Source: Paenibacillus catalpae
GTDB taxonomy: Bacteria; Bacillota; Bacilli; Paenibacillales; Paenibacillaceae
Assembly (NCBI RefSeq): GCF_900112695.1
Contig: NZ_FOMT01000001.1
Location: 1 to 64,000, forward strand
Length of the DNA stretch: 64,000 nt
Direction of reading: 5' to 3'
The position numbers and the translations under genes were made by a program. Shown here one piece after another: positions 29,851-39,475 of the stretch (position 1 is its first letter; every line of letters begins with the position of its first letter). The notes beneath the pieces are model-generated. The model did no database searches and was not told the origin of the DNA. It worked only from the letters and a program-made list of their open reading frames with translations.

Positions 29851-30735
29851 ATGGTTAGGACGCGATCATTCGGCTCGATTTCCGCAGATGTGTGTATCTA
29901 CTTCCTATTGGGCCTAGTAACTCTATCAACCCTTTATCCCTTATGGTATACGGTGGCAGTTTCCTTCAGCGACAGCAGTGCCGTAGCAGGGGGCTTTGTT
30001 ACATGGTGGCCAGTGGACTTCAATCTGGCGGCTTATCATGAGATCGTTAGCGATCATAAGTTTTATAAGGCCTTTCTTGTATCTATTGAGCGTGTCCTGT
30101 TAGGGACGACTATCAGCTTTGTTATAACGCTGTTGATGGCTTATCCGCTATCGAAAGAGAATTCACTCTTCCCTGGCCGCAATATAATCATGTGGTTTCT
30201 GGTCGTGATTATGCTGTTTAACAGCGGTCTAATCCCATGGTATATGACGATAAAATCCTATGGCATGCTGGATTCCATCTGGGCGCTGGTTCTTCCCTAT
30301 GCGGTTCCGGTCTTTAACATTATTCTAGTCATCAATTATTTCCGAGGCTTGCCGAAGGAGCTGGAAGAAGCGGGACTGGTCGATGGCGCTGGGCCATGGT
30401 ATTTGCTGCTGAACATTTATTTGCCGCTGTCGGTTCCGGTTATGGCGACGGTAACGCTGTTCAGCATCGTGTTCCATTGGAATGCATTCTTTGATGGCTT
30501 GATCCTGATGAATAGACCGGAGCATTATCCGCTGCAGTCCTACGTGCAGCAGCTTGTCGTCAATATTAACACGACAGATATCTCCTCCGAGGGGCTGAAG
30601 AGCCTATCGCTGCTGTCCAACAAAACGTTAAATGCGGCAAAAATTGTGGTCACAATGCTGCCCGTACTCGTTATCTATCCTTTCTTACAGCGGTATTTCG
30701 TACACGGTATTACATTAGGTGCAGTTAAAGAATAG
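29851..30735 (+). CDS. Sugar ABC transporter permease, LplC/YtcP-like (system 2)
   Basis: 294-aa permease with six helices and the EAA loop EEAGLVDGAG...LPLSVP. The ATG at 29851 lies about nine bases after GGAAGGAAGG; an in-frame GTG at 29830 overlaps the previous stop codon and is less likely. It ends with the family's usual GAVKE tail. Confidence 0.92.
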   Translation: MVRTRSFGSISADVCIYFLLGLVTLSTLYPLWYTVAVSFSDSSAVAGGFVTWWPVDFNLAAYHEIVSDHKFYKAFLVSIERVLLGTTISFVITLLMAYPLSKENSLFPGRNIIMWFLVVIMLFNSGLIPWYMTIKSYGMLDSIWALVLPYAVPVFNIILVINYFRGLPKELEEAGLVDGAGPWYLLLNIYLPLSVPVMATVTLFSIVFHWNAFFDGLILMNRPEHYPLQSYVQQLVVNINTTDISSEGLKSLSLLSNKTLNAAKIVVTMLPVLVIYPFLQRYFVHGITLGAVKE

Positions 30736-30759
30736 AACAGTCGAGAAGGGGCGTTAATA

Positions 30760-33381
30760 ATGACAAGCTTTGTTTATAAAGGAGAAAAAACGAAAGAAAT
30801 CGTCTTCCCGCTTGGCGGAATCGGGAGCGGCAGCATCGGACTTGCAGGGAATGGACGGCTCGTAGATTGGGAGATATATAATCGGCCAAATAAACGCAGC
30901 GTGAACAGCTTCAGTCACTTTGCCGTTAAGGCGGAGGCAGACGGGAAGCTGCTGGATGCCCGTGTGCTTAATGGGGACCTGCTGCCATCCTATATGGGAG
31001 AGAGGCATACCGTCACTCATAGCGGCTACGGCTTTGGACCGGACTCGACGACCATGGCAGGCGTTCCGCACTTCAACGATTGCGTCTTTACTGGAGAGTT
31101 CCCTCTTGCGAAGCTGGAATTAGCGGATGAACGTTTTCCCGGCGAAGTTGCGCTGCATGCCTTTAATCCGTTTATCCCGCTTAATGATAAGGATTCGAGT
31201 ATTCCAGGGGCTTTCTTCGAAATCGAGCTGACCAATACGTCGAATCAGACAATTACTTATACAGTCTGCGCTTCGGTTGGAAACCCGCATACAAGCCCGA
31301 CTAGATGGAACCGCTATAAGGAAGAGGGGACACTCCATCATATTCAGATGGGAGCGGATGAATATGATGCCGATAGTCCCAAGCACGGCGATATCAGCAT
31401 CTCAACCGATGCACCAGACGTCAGCTATCAGGAATATTGGTATCGAGGTTTATGGTGCGATAATTTGGAGATGTTCTGGCGGGATTTTACGGAAACAGCA
31501 AGGTTTAAGAATAGGCAATACGAACGGGAATTCACGGGGACGGATGTCTGCTCGCTTGCTGCGCATGTCGAGATTGAGCCTGGGCAGACGAATAAGGTGC
31601 GTTTCGTTATAACTTGGAATTATCCGAATTGCTTCAATTACTGGAGCACGGAGGTTTATGGCGCGAAGGACGATCCCTACTACGACCCCGAGCATCCGAC
31701 TATCTGGAAAAACTATTACGCCTCTTTATTCGAGGATTCCGTCAGCAGCGGTGCATACGCCTTAACGAATTGGGAGCGATTGTACGGAGACACGCTGCTG
31801 TTCAAGGAGGCGCTGTTCTCCTCCAGCATTCCGCGGGAAGCAGTCGAAGCCATCTCGGCGAATATCTCGACCTTGAAAACCGCTACCTGCCTGCGTCTCG
31901 AGGATGGTTCCTTCTACGGATTCGAGGGGACAATCGAGCATTCGGGCTGCTGCGAAGGCTCCTGTACGCATGTGTGGAACTATGCCTACGCGCTGCCGTT
32001 CCTGTTCCCGAAGCTGGAGAGATCGATGCGCAATCTGGATTATACGTACAACATGCGTGAAGACGGGCGTATGTCGTTCCGTCTGATGCTGCCGCTTGGC
32101 AAGCCGAACCCGTTGTTTGCCTGCGCTGACGGTCAATTCGGAGGTGTCATCAAGGTTTATCGGGATTGGAAAATCTCAGGGGATACGGAATGGCTGCAAG
32201 CTCTATGGCCGTCAGTTATGAAATCTATTGATTATGCATGGGCAGAGACCAATGAGCATAAGTGGGATGTAAATAAGGATGGCGTGCTTGAGGGCCGCCA
32301 GCATCATACGCTTGATATGGAGCTCTTCGGGCCTAATGCCTGGCTGAACGGCTTCTATCTCGCGGCGCTTAAAGCCGGCTCCGAAATGGCGCAGGTCTTA
32401 GGCTACACGGAGAAGGCAGACGAATACGCAGCGTTATTCACGAAAGGCAAGCAGTGGACGGACAATCACTTATTTAATGGGAAGTATTATGTGCAGCAAA
32501 TCGATTTGACGGACCGATCTCTGCTAGAAGGCTATGAGAACCAAATTGAAGATGTGTACTGGAATGAGGAGTCCCAAGAGATCAAGTATCAAATCGGCGA
32601 TGGCTGCGGGGTTGATCAGGTTGTTGCACAATGGCATGCGAATCTTAGCGGATTGGGCGAAATCTTCGATCCGGTGCAAACAAAGCAAGCATTGAAATCT
32701 ATCTATAGCTATAACTATCGGGCTGTTGGCGATTATTTCAATGCTTGGCGTCTGTTCAGCTTAAGAGATGAAGCAGGTGTCATAATCTGTTCCTGGCCTA
32801 ATGCGGAGTCGATGCCGAGAATTCCGCTTACCTACAATCAGGAAACGATGAACGGCTTCGAATATCAAGCAGCCGTTCATATGATACAAGAAGGCATGGT
32901 GCAGGAAGGAATGGAGATTGTACGAGCGATTCGATTCCGGTACGACGGAGAGCGGCGCAATCCGTGGAACGAATTCGAATGCGGCAGTCATTATGCACGT
33001 TCAATGGCAAGCTATGCGCTGCTTCCTGCATTCAGCGGATTCGAGTACGATATGACAGCGGGAATGATCGGATTTCATCCGGTCCAAACCGAGGAAGGTC
33101 ATTTTACAGCATTCTGGTCGCTGGATTCGGGTTGGGGAACAGTTACGATTACGCCGGAGATGGTCGAGTTAAGCGTGCTCTATGGCAGCTTATCCATCCG
33201 CACGCTGCGTTTGCCTTTCTTAAGTGAGGGCTCCGTGCAGGCAGCTGGATTCGCGGGCAATCCGATTGAGGTCATGCAAGAATCGAACGGTGATTGCTCG
33301 CTTGCCTATCCGGTGATATTGACTTCGGATTCATCATTAACTATTCAATTGACTAGTACTCAACATGAGGGGGAGCTGTGA
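30760..33381 (+). CDS. GH116 family glycosidase (beta-glucosidase / beta-xylosidase type)
   Basis: 873-aa enzyme without a signal peptide, so cytoplasmic. It has the GBA2-like layout: an N-terminal beta-sandwich (about 10-320, opening with IVFPLGGIGSGSIGL) and a C-terminal alpha/alpha barrel (about 350-800). The barrel motif HTLDMELFGPNAWLNGFY contains Glu521, a candidate nucleophile; GDGCGVDQVVAQWHANL contains Asp619, the likely acid/base. Their spacing is shorter than I recall for characterised members, so the residues are tentative. The family hydrolyses beta-glucosides, beta-xylosides or beta-GlcNAc. Its place in the transporter-2 operon suggests it acts on the imported oligosaccharide. 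Confidence 0.85.
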   Translation: MTSFVYKGEKTKEIVFPLGGIGSGSIGLAGNGRLVDWEIYNRPNKRSVNSFSHFAVKAEADGKLLDARVLNGDLLPSYMGERHTVTHSGYGFGPDSTTMAGVPHFNDCVFTGEFPLAKLELADERFPGEVALHAFNPFIPLNDKDSSIPGAFFEIELTNTSNQTITYTVCASVGNPHTSPTRWNRYKEEGTLHHIQMGADEYDADSPKHGDISISTDAPDVSYQEYWYRGLWCDNLEMFWRDFTETARFKNRQYEREFTGTDVCSLAAHVEIEPGQTNKVRFVITWNYPNCFNYWSTEVYGAKDDPYYDPEHPTIWKNYYASLFEDSVSSGAYALTNWERLYGDTLLFKEALFSSSIPREAVEAISANISTLKTATCLRLEDGSFYGFEGTIEHSGCCEGSCTHVWNYAYALPFLFPKLERSMRNLDYTYNMREDGRMSFRLMLPLGKPNPLFACADGQFGGVIKVYRDWKISGDTEWLQALWPSVMKSIDYAWAETNEHKWDVNKDGVLEGRQHHTLDMELFGPNAWLNGFYLAALKAGSEMAQVLGYTEKADEYAALFTKGKQWTDNHLFNGKYYVQQIDLTDRSLLEGYENQIEDVYWNEESQEIKYQIGDGCGVDQVVAQWHANLSGLGEIFDPVQTKQALKSIYSYNYRAVGDYFNAWRLFSLRDEAGVIICSWPNAESMPRIPLTYNQETMNGFEYQAAVHMIQEGMVQEGMEIVRAIRFRYDGERRNPWNEFECGSHYARSMASYALLPAFSGFEYDMTAGMIGFHPVQTEEGHFTAFWSLDSGWGTVTITPEMVELSVLYGSLSIRTLRLPFLSEGSVQAAGFAGNPIEVMQESNGDCSLAYPVILTSDSSLTIQLTSTQHEGEL

Positions 33382-33382
33382 C

Positions 33383-34639
33383 ATGAAGCCGGTAACAGCA
33401 ATACTGCTTGGAGCGGGTAGTCGGGGAATGGATTCTCTTGCGTCTTATGCAGAGCGGTTTCCTTATGAGCTGAAATTCGTCGCGGTGGCTGAGCCGGATG
33501 AGCATCGCAGAAGCGAAATGGCCAGAAGACACGATATTCCTGTCTCTCAAATGTATGCGACTTGGGAAGACGCACTTGCAAAGCCGAAATTCGCGGATAT
33601 GGCCTTAATCTGTACGCAGGACCGCATGCATTATGAACCAACGATGAAAGCTTTGGCGCTTGGCTATCATATCCTGCTGGAGAAGCCGATGTCGCCAAGC
33701 CCTAAGGAATGCATAGAGATGGAGGAGGAGGCAGCCAAGCAGGGGAGACTCCTCTCGATCTGCCATGTGCTGCGTTACACTCCGTTCTGGTCATCGATCA
33801 AGAGGGTAATTGACGAAGGCAAGATTGGAGATATCGTCTCTCTGCAGCTTAGCGAGAATGTTGGGTACAGTCATATGGCACATAGCTTTGTTAGAGGAAA
33901 CTGGAACAACTCGGCCGTTTCAAGTCCGATGATTCTGGCCAAATCCTGTCATGATATGGACATTATCTCTTATCTGATCGGCAAATCGTGCGAGCGTGTA
34001 AGCTCCTTCGGCTCGCTTATGCATTTCCATGAGGGCAATGCGCCGGAAGGCTCGACGGACCGCTGCTTGAGCGGTTGTGCCGCTGAAGCGAAGTGTCCGT
34101 TCTCGGCGCCAAGATTTTATTTGGGTGAGGGCAGGAACTGGGCGAGAAAAATTACGAATGATCCCTCGAAGGAAGGCATCTTGAAAGCGTTGCAGGAAGG
34201 TCCCTATGGGAAATGTGTGTACCACAGCGACAATAATGTCGTCGACCATCAGGTCGTGAACCTATTGTTCGAGGGAGGTGCAACAGCCACCTTCAGCATG
34301 TGCGGCTTCACGCATGATATTTCCCGGACGGTTCAGATCATGGGGACAAAAGGTGAAATCCGCGGCTACATGGAGAAGAACATGTTCACGGTGCATGACT
34401 TTGTCAGCAAGCGGGAGGAGCAAGTTAAAGTGCATATTTCCGCTGAAGGGCATGGTGGCGGTGATGAGGGCATCATGCGCAGCTTTGTGCAGGAGGTAAG
34501 GCAGTACAATGGGGGCGAAGGGCTGACGTCGGCAGCCGCATCCGTCAGAAGCCATATGATGGCTTTTGCCGCAGAGCAATCGAGGCTTGAGGGCGGAATA
34601 CCGGTCGTGCTGGACCAATTCAAGCTGCAGCTGGCCTAG
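33383..34639 (+). CDS. Gfo/Idh/MocA family NAD(P)-dependent oxidoreductase
   Basis: 418-aa dehydrogenase-type protein. The Rossmann motif GAGSRG is at residues 10-15, and EKP (in ILLEKPMSP), the family's catalytic-site signature, follows. The start at 33383 lies one base after the GH116 stop codon, with GGGGGAG upstream. A Cys-rich stretch (SGCAAEAKCP) recalls the metal-binding insertion of some members. It may oxidise or epimerise the sugar freed by the GH116 enzyme; members such as GH109 are glycosidases, so a hydrolytic role is also possible. Confidence 0.85.
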   Translation: MKPVTAILLGAGSRGMDSLASYAERFPYELKFVAVAEPDEHRRSEMARRHDIPVSQMYATWEDALAKPKFADMALICTQDRMHYEPTMKALALGYHILLEKPMSPSPKECIEMEEEAAKQGRLLSICHVLRYTPFWSSIKRVIDEGKIGDIVSLQLSENVGYSHMAHSFVRGNWNNSAVSSPMILAKSCHDMDIISYLIGKSCERVSSFGSLMHFHEGNAPEGSTDRCLSGCAAEAKCPFSAPRFYLGEGRNWARKITNDPSKEGILKALQEGPYGKCVYHSDNNVVDHQVVNLLFEGGATATFSMCGFTHDISRTVQIMGTKGEIRGYMEKNMFTVHDFVSKREEQVKVHISAEGHGGGDEGIMRSFVQEVRQYNGGEGLTSAAASVRSHMMAFAAEQSRLEGGIPVVLDQFKLQLA

Positions 34640-34655
34640 TCGGGAGGGACAGCTC

Positions 34656-35561
34656 ATGGATAATTCCTTCTATCTTCCGACCATGTACAGTGCAATTCGA
34701 ATACCCGGCATGGAGTATGCCAGACAGCCGAAGGGCTGGTCGTATCCCAGTCATCGGCATCCCTACTTCGAGTTTCTGTGCTGTGTGGAAGGGGAAATCC
34801 GGCAATGGATCAATGGGCAGCTGTATGTGCTGACACCAGGGGATATTATTCTGATCGGTTCGGATATGATACATCGGACGGAGATCGGAGAGGACTGCCT
34901 GTTCTTCGACTTTCACTTTGATGTGGAGCAGTCTGATATTCACTCGATTGTCCAGGCTGCTGGCAATCCGCTTCTCCGGTCTGACGATAATAATGTGCTG
35001 CTCGCCCGGATTCAGCGATTCTTGGGCGACTTTGGCGAAGACCTGAGTCAGATGGCGCGTCAGCGTATTTCCGGCGGCCGGTCTGAGCAGCGTGCTGAGG
35101 CCTATTTGCTCCAGATTGAGCGTTCCATTCGGACGCTCGAAATTCATTCCCGCTTGCTCGAAATCGTTGGCATGCTGGCGAACAGGCTGCTGAAGATGAG
35201 CAGCAGTCTATACGATGGGCAGGTCACTCCGTCACAGCTTCGACTGGCCCGTGAGGCTTCCTGTTATATCGAAGAGCATTTGCTGGAGGATATTCGCGTG
35301 CATGACATTGCCAAGCAGCTGAATGTCCATCGAACGCATTTACATCATTGCTTCAAGAGTGTATATGGTGTATCGCCAAGCATGTATTTGAACAACTCCC
35401 GCATTCGTGAAGCGAAAAATCTGCTGCTCACGATGGATTGGAGCATGGAGGAGATTGGCTTGCATTTGCGGTTCTCCTCCTCCGCTCATTTCAGCAGAGC
35501 CTTCCGTTCCGCGGTGGGGATGTCGCCGATCAGGTTTCGGCAGCGTGCGAGAGAGCAATGA
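34656..35561 (+). CDS. AraC-family transcriptional regulator with cupin sensor domain
   Basis: 301-aa regulator with an N-terminal cupin-like sugar-binding domain (SHRHPYFEFLCCVEG onward, about 1-100) and a C-terminal AraC double helix-turn-helix (about 200-298, closing with HFSRAFRSAVGMSP). GGGAGGG precedes the ATG at 34656. It is the last gene of the transporter-2 operon and probably gives local, one-component control beside the two-component system. Confidence 0.92.
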   Translation: MDNSFYLPTMYSAIRIPGMEYARQPKGWSYPSHRHPYFEFLCCVEGEIRQWINGQLYVLTPGDIILIGSDMIHRTEIGEDCLFFDFHFDVEQSDIHSIVQAAGNPLLRSDDNNVLLARIQRFLGDFGEDLSQMARQRISGGRSEQRAEAYLLQIERSIRTLEIHSRLLEIVGMLANRLLKMSSSLYDGQVTPSQLRLAREASCYIEEHLLEDIRVHDIAKQLNVHRTHLHHCFKSVYGVSPSMYLNNSRIREAKNLLLTMDWSMEEIGLHLRFSSSAHFSRAFRSAVGMSPIRFRQRAREQ

Positions 35562-35570
35562 TCCGCATGA

Positions 35571-35616
35571 AAAAAGATCAAAGGCCGGGCGAAAGCCCGG
35601 CTTTTGATCTTTTTTT
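35571..35616. terminator. Bidirectional terminator between AraC regulator and GH35
   Basis: Long stem (35571-35590 with 35595-35614, one bulged G) capped by a GAAA tetraloop, A-rich on the left and T-rich on the right. It serves both convergent operons. Confidence 0.92.
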
Positions 35617-35624
35617 GCTGTCGT

Positions 35625-37400
35625 TTATCCAAGATCGGGATGGTCTTGCAGGGTAACCTGTAGATTCTTCGCGCCATGCAGCTCGAAGATGATGATCTCA
35701 TTATCGCCTGTGCGAAGAAGCGGTGCAGGTACATACAGCGTAACCTGCGGTCCAATCTCCCAATAGCGGCCCAGGTTGAAACCATTGACGAAGACAACGC
35801 CTTTCGTCCAGCCCGTCATGTTCAAGAACGTATCCTCAGGCTGATCGACGTGGAAGCTTCCACTATAGAAGGTCGGCTCCTCCTGCAGGCCGGCTCCCGT
35901 TTCCAGCGGGGAATATACGATGCCCGACAAGTCATCAAGCGGCAGCGGGTGCATGGTCCAATCATAGAGGAATTGCCGCTCGATCCGGACGCCTTCCGTA
36001 ATCCCCTTCGGATCCTGCATTTTCCATCCGTAATTGATGCGTCCCATATTCTCTACAAGCAGACTTAAGGAGGCTCCTTCAAGCGGCGTCTCGAGAGCGA
36101 TATCTCCTTCACCAATCGCAAGAGTCAGCTCATGTTTATTCCGTTCGATGACGCCTTCATAATGGCCGTTGAAGTACACAAGGGCTCGATCGCGCACTTC
36201 TTGTACAGTCACCTTACTGAGCGGGCGAGGCCCGCTGACATGCGTCGTATAGAGTACGAAGCCATAGTCCTGTCCGAGCTTCTCCATCGTCTCCGTGTAG
36301 GCGCGCTTCACGGGCTTCGACAAGGCCTCAAGCTGGCCGAACAATCTAGCCTGCCCGGTCATCGGCACCGTACCATAGGATTTCTTCGGAATAGACGGAG
36401 GCATAATGCCCTCTGGAATATCGGCATACTTCGAAATGACGCTGCGAATAGCCAAATACTTGTCGGTAATATCACCGGACTCGCTAAGCAGTGCATTATA
36501 GTCGTAGCTCGTGACGGTAGGCTCATATGAAGTGAAGTAATTGGCTCCGTTATAGAAGCCGAAGTTGGTTCCGCCCTGGAACATATAGAAGTTGACCGAT
36601 GCTCCAGATTTCAAGATGCGGTCCAGTACATCCGCCACATCGTCAAATCCCCGGACATGATGCTCTTCACCCCAGTGATCGAACCAGCCGTTCCAATATT
36701 CCATGCACATTAAGGGTCGATCTGGCTCATACTCGCTTAATTTGGCGAACGCCTCCTCTGGTTTAGAACCGAAGTTGGCCGTTGGAAGCGTGCAAGGCAG
36801 CATGCCCCCTTGCAGCATATGATCCTCAGGGCCATCCGAAGTAAAGAGCAGAACATTAATTCCCCGTTTAATCATGCCTTCCCGTATATAGGCTAAATAC
36901 GCCTTGTCATTCCCATAGCTGCCGTATTCGTTCTCCACCTGCATGGCGATAATCGGACCGCCATTTGTGTGCAGATGCGGCACCAGCAATGGCATTAATA
37001 CATCGTAGTACGCATCCACTCGGTCCAAATAGGGCTGATAATAGCAGCGCAGCTTCATGCCATCCTCTGCGAGCAGCCAGGAAGGCAGCCCGCCGAAATC
37101 CCATTCCGCACAAATATACGGGCTAGGCCGGATGATTACATGGAGGTCAAGCTCTCCAGCAATCTCGATAAACCGGACGATATCGGCAATGCCTGTGAAG
37201 TTGAATTGTCCCCGCTTAGGTTCATGGATATTCCATGCGATATAGGTTTCAACCGTGTTGAAGCCACAGGCTTTCAGCTTCAGCAGACGATCTCTCCAAT
37301 ATTCAGGAACGACGCGGAAGTAGTGGATTGCACCGGAAATGATCTGTGTCTTCTTGCCGTTGATTATAAAATCTCGTCCTTCAATTGAAAAGGAGGTCAT
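35625..37400 (-). CDS. GH35 beta-galactosidase
   Basis: 591-aa retaining beta-galactosidase without a signal peptide. The TIM barrel (about 1-320) has the acid/base Glu158 in QVENEYGSYG and the nucleophile Glu234 in LMCMEYWNGW, both exact family motifs. A C-terminal jelly-roll part with GFNLGRYWEIGPQ follows. The start at 37400 gives the usual N-terminus (TSFSIEGRDFIINGK); an in-frame ATG at 37421 has no ribosome site. It lies 35 bases downstream of the isomerase gene on the same strand and is likely co-transcribed. It removes terminal beta-linked galactose from imported oligosaccharides. Confidence 0.96.
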   Translation of the reverse strand: MTSFSIEGRDFIINGKKTQIISGAIHYFRVVPEYWRDRLLKLKACGFNTVETYIAWNIHEPKRGQFNFTGIADIVRFIEIAGELDLHVIIRPSPYICAEWDFGGLPSWLLAEDGMKLRCYYQPYLDRVDAYYDVLMPLLVPHLHTNGGPIIAMQVENEYGSYGNDKAYLAYIREGMIKRGINVLLFTSDGPEDHMLQGGMLPCTLPTANFGSKPEEAFAKLSEYEPDRPLMCMEYWNGWFDHWGEEHHVRGFDDVADVLDRILKSGASVNFYMFQGGTNFGFYNGANYFTSYEPTVTSYDYNALLSESGDITDKYLAIRSVISKYADIPEGIMPPSIPKKSYGTVPMTGQARLFGQLEALSKPVKRAYTETMEKLGQDYGFVLYTTHVSGPRPLSKVTVQEVRDRALVYFNGHYEGVIERNKHELTLAIGEGDIALETPLEGASLSLLVENMGRINYGWKMQDPKGITEGVRIERQFLYDWTMHPLPLDDLSGIVYSPLETGAGLQEEPTFYSGSFHVDQPEDTFLNMTGWTKGVVFVNGFNLGRYWEIGPQVTLYVPAPLLRTGDNEIIIFELHGAKNLQVTLQDHPDLG

Positions 37401-37435
37401 AAGGATTTCATCCTCTCTCATCTGGTGTATAGGAA

Positions 37436-38242
37436 TTAACTATATGAGGTTCGCAGACGATCCTTCATCCAGATGCAGGTGTCCCACAGATCGGAGACCG
37501 GCTGGCTGGTGAACGGAAGGGTATGCATATACCCCGGCGGACCGTATTCCGGCGTTGCACTCGTGAGAGCGTACCCGGCAGCTTGCCGCTTCGCTAAAAT
37601 CTGTCTCCACCAAGTCTCATGTGCTCGCAGCTCCTGCTCATACTCTGGAGCCGCCGGATGAGGGACTTGTGGACCCTGTGCGTAACCGACCCGGGCATGT
37701 ATATGAATGGTTCGCTCACTTGCGATCGCAATGGCTTCCGCCTGATCCTCGAGCAGCGTCTCGCATACACAGCACCAATGGCTGAAATCAGCCGTGATCC
37801 GGAGGTCTGGGAACTTCTGAAGGAGTCTTGCCGTATTCCAAGGCGTATACATGGCACGATGGCGATGAGTCTCATGACCAACAGAGACGCCGTGGGCTTT
37901 TTCTTCACTTAGTGCGGCACGGAAAAATGCCACCTGATCCCCATCTGACATACAATCCCGCGCGCTGTGAGAAATAACGAGCAGGGGATTTAGTAGCGCC
38001 GCACGCTCGATTCCGTTCGAGAAGCTTTCAATATGCTCCTTCAAGGATTGGCCGGTAGAAGCGATTAGTGCAATATAGTTCAGCTTATGCTCATACAGCA
38101 TCTCCATAAATTCCTCGATATGCTCTGAAGGGGGGACAGGTGCTTCTACACCTTCGTAGCCTGCGGCAGCGATTTGCCTGATGCTTTCCCCATAAGACAG
38201 ATGCTCCATTCCCCATAACGATTTATAGATTTGAAGACGCAT
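37436..38242 (-). CDS. Sugar phosphate isomerase/epimerase-like TIM-barrel protein
   Basis: 268-aa protein of the xylose-isomerase-like (AP_endonuc_2) TIM-barrel family. Visible family traits are the opening SIRQIAAAGYEGVEAP, the metal-ligand-type motifs VGHETHRHRAM and ITADFSHWC, and HIHARVGYAQGPQ. AAAGGAGA precedes the ATG at 38242. Probably first gene of a unit with GH35. The substrate is unknown; a keto-aldose isomerisation or 3-keto-sugar step is typical. It is divergent from the PhyH-like gene. Confidence 0.85.
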   Translation of the reverse strand: MRLQIYKSLWGMEHLSYGESIRQIAAAGYEGVEAPVPPSEHIEEFMEMLYEHKLNYIALIASTGQSLKEHIESFSNGIERAALLNPLLVISHSARDCMSDGDQVAFFRAALSEEKAHGVSVGHETHRHRAMYTPWNTARLLQKFPDLRITADFSHWCCVCETLLEDQAEAIAIASERTIHIHARVGYAQGPQVPHPAAPEYEQELRAHETWWRQILAKRQAAGYALTSATPEYGPPGYMHTLPFTSQPVSDLWDTCIWMKDRLRTSYS

Positions 38243-38457
38243 TACGAATCTTCTCCTTTCTTTATGTATATAATCGTAGACTATGAGATGGCTCTCTGCT
38301 ATTACGATCGTCTTGTCTTTTTGCATAAATGTCTTGCAGTGGGACTAGAACGGTCAGACTACATTTATATAAAAAAGCCATACCTGCAGAAATGGTTCGA
38401 TGATGGACAGCGTGATACGATTTGCTCGTAACCACATTCGAACTGGAGGAATACGAA

Positions 38458-39354
38458 ATGGAACTGACAATGGGAAATGCAAGACTTGAAATGGGCAGCA
38501 AGTATATGACTGAGCTTCGTGATGCCAACGACATTCTGGATAATGTAGAAGCACTGCGTACACGTTTGAAGGAAGATGGCTATTTGCTAATCCGCGGTTT
38601 CCATGATCGTGAAGAGGTGCTCAGCGCACGTAATGGTATTCTGCAGAAACTGAATGATATGGGCAGACTTGATCCGAACTTCCCGGTAGAAGAAGGCGTC
38701 ATTGCATCAGGCGGCAAGAGTGCGATGTTTGGCGGTCCGGTAAATTCCGAAGACGTGAATATGCAAGGCTTTTATAAGCTTGTAACGCAAGAAAAAGTAA
38801 TGCGCTTCTTTGACCGTCTGTTCGGCGGGGAATCGATGACTTATGATTACAAATGGCCGCGGGCTGTCGGCAATGGCGACTTCACGGGGGCGCATTACGA
38901 TATTGTATACATGGGCCGGGGAACGAAGCAGGTCTATACGATGTGGACGCCGCTCGGCGATATTCCTTATGAGCAAGGACCGCTGGCAATCTGCCTCGGC
39001 TCCCAGCATTTCGAGCATATGAAGTCGACTTATGGTCAAATGGATGTTGACCGCGATAATGTCGAGTTGGGCTGGATCTCAAAGGACCCGATCGAGTGTG
39101 TGGACAAATTCGGAGGAAGATGGGCTACTGCTCCATTTGATGCAGGAGACGTCATTATCTTCGGTATGTTCCTGCTGCATGGATCGGTGAACAACATAAC
39201 GAACCGGTACCGTCTAAGCTCGGATACCCGTTATCAGTTGAAGTCCGAGCCTGTTGATGAGCGCTGGGTTGGCGTGAAGCCGAAGGGACATTATGCGTGG
39301 GGCAAGGAGACGCCAAAACCGATCGAGGAAGCTCGTAAGGAATGGAAGATTTAG
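38458..39354 (+). CDS. Phytanoyl-CoA dioxygenase (PhyH) family Fe(II)/2-oxoglutarate oxygenase
   Basis: 298-aa oxygenase. The metal triad is complete: His146 and Asp148 in AHYDIV and His241 in LLHGS. Arg258 in DTRYQL is the likely 2-oxoglutarate binder. GGAGG lies nine bases before ATG 38458. The gene is transcribed away from the isomerase gene and has its own terminator. Its presence in a glycan locus is unusual. Related proteins next to sugar isomerases hydroxylate small metabolites; no substrate can be named. Confidence 0.88.
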   Translation: MELTMGNARLEMGSKYMTELRDANDILDNVEALRTRLKEDGYLLIRGFHDREEVLSARNGILQKLNDMGRLDPNFPVEEGVIASGGKSAMFGGPVNSEDVNMQGFYKLVTQEKVMRFFDRLFGGESMTYDYKWPRAVGNGDFTGAHYDIVYMGRGTKQVYTMWTPLGDIPYEQGPLAICLGSQHFEHMKSTYGQMDVDRDNVELGWISKDPIECVDKFGGRWATAPFDAGDVIIFGMFLLHGSVNNITNRYRLSSDTRYQLKSEPVDERWVGVKPKGHYAWGKETPKPIEEARKEWKI

Positions 39355-39371
39355 AGCATAAATGCGAAGAG

Positions 39372-39400
39372 CAGACTTGTAATAAAAGTCTGTTTTTTTA
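39372..39400 (+). terminator. Terminator of the PhyH-like gene
   Basis: Seven-bp stem (39372-39378 with 39386-39392) followed by seven T. Confidence 0.85.
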
Positions 39401-39437
39401 ATGCTACAAGTAATATGTCAGCGATTAGTATGGTTTT

Positions 39438-39475
39438 TACATCGTTTCGTGTTCACAATGTCAAAAAATTCGACA
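39438..39475 (+). repeat. sigK attachment-like site, copy 2
   Basis: The foreign half-site TACATCGTTTCGTGTT (39438-39453) joins the sigK core starting at 39454. The same half-site (one change) precedes copy 3 at 62004 but is absent from the intact sigK, where normal codons stand instead. Confidence 0.6.

Noticed and set aside
35676..36530. Plus-strand open frames opposite the GH35 gene.
   Set aside because: They oppose a full-length enzyme with both catalytic residues and have no independent support.
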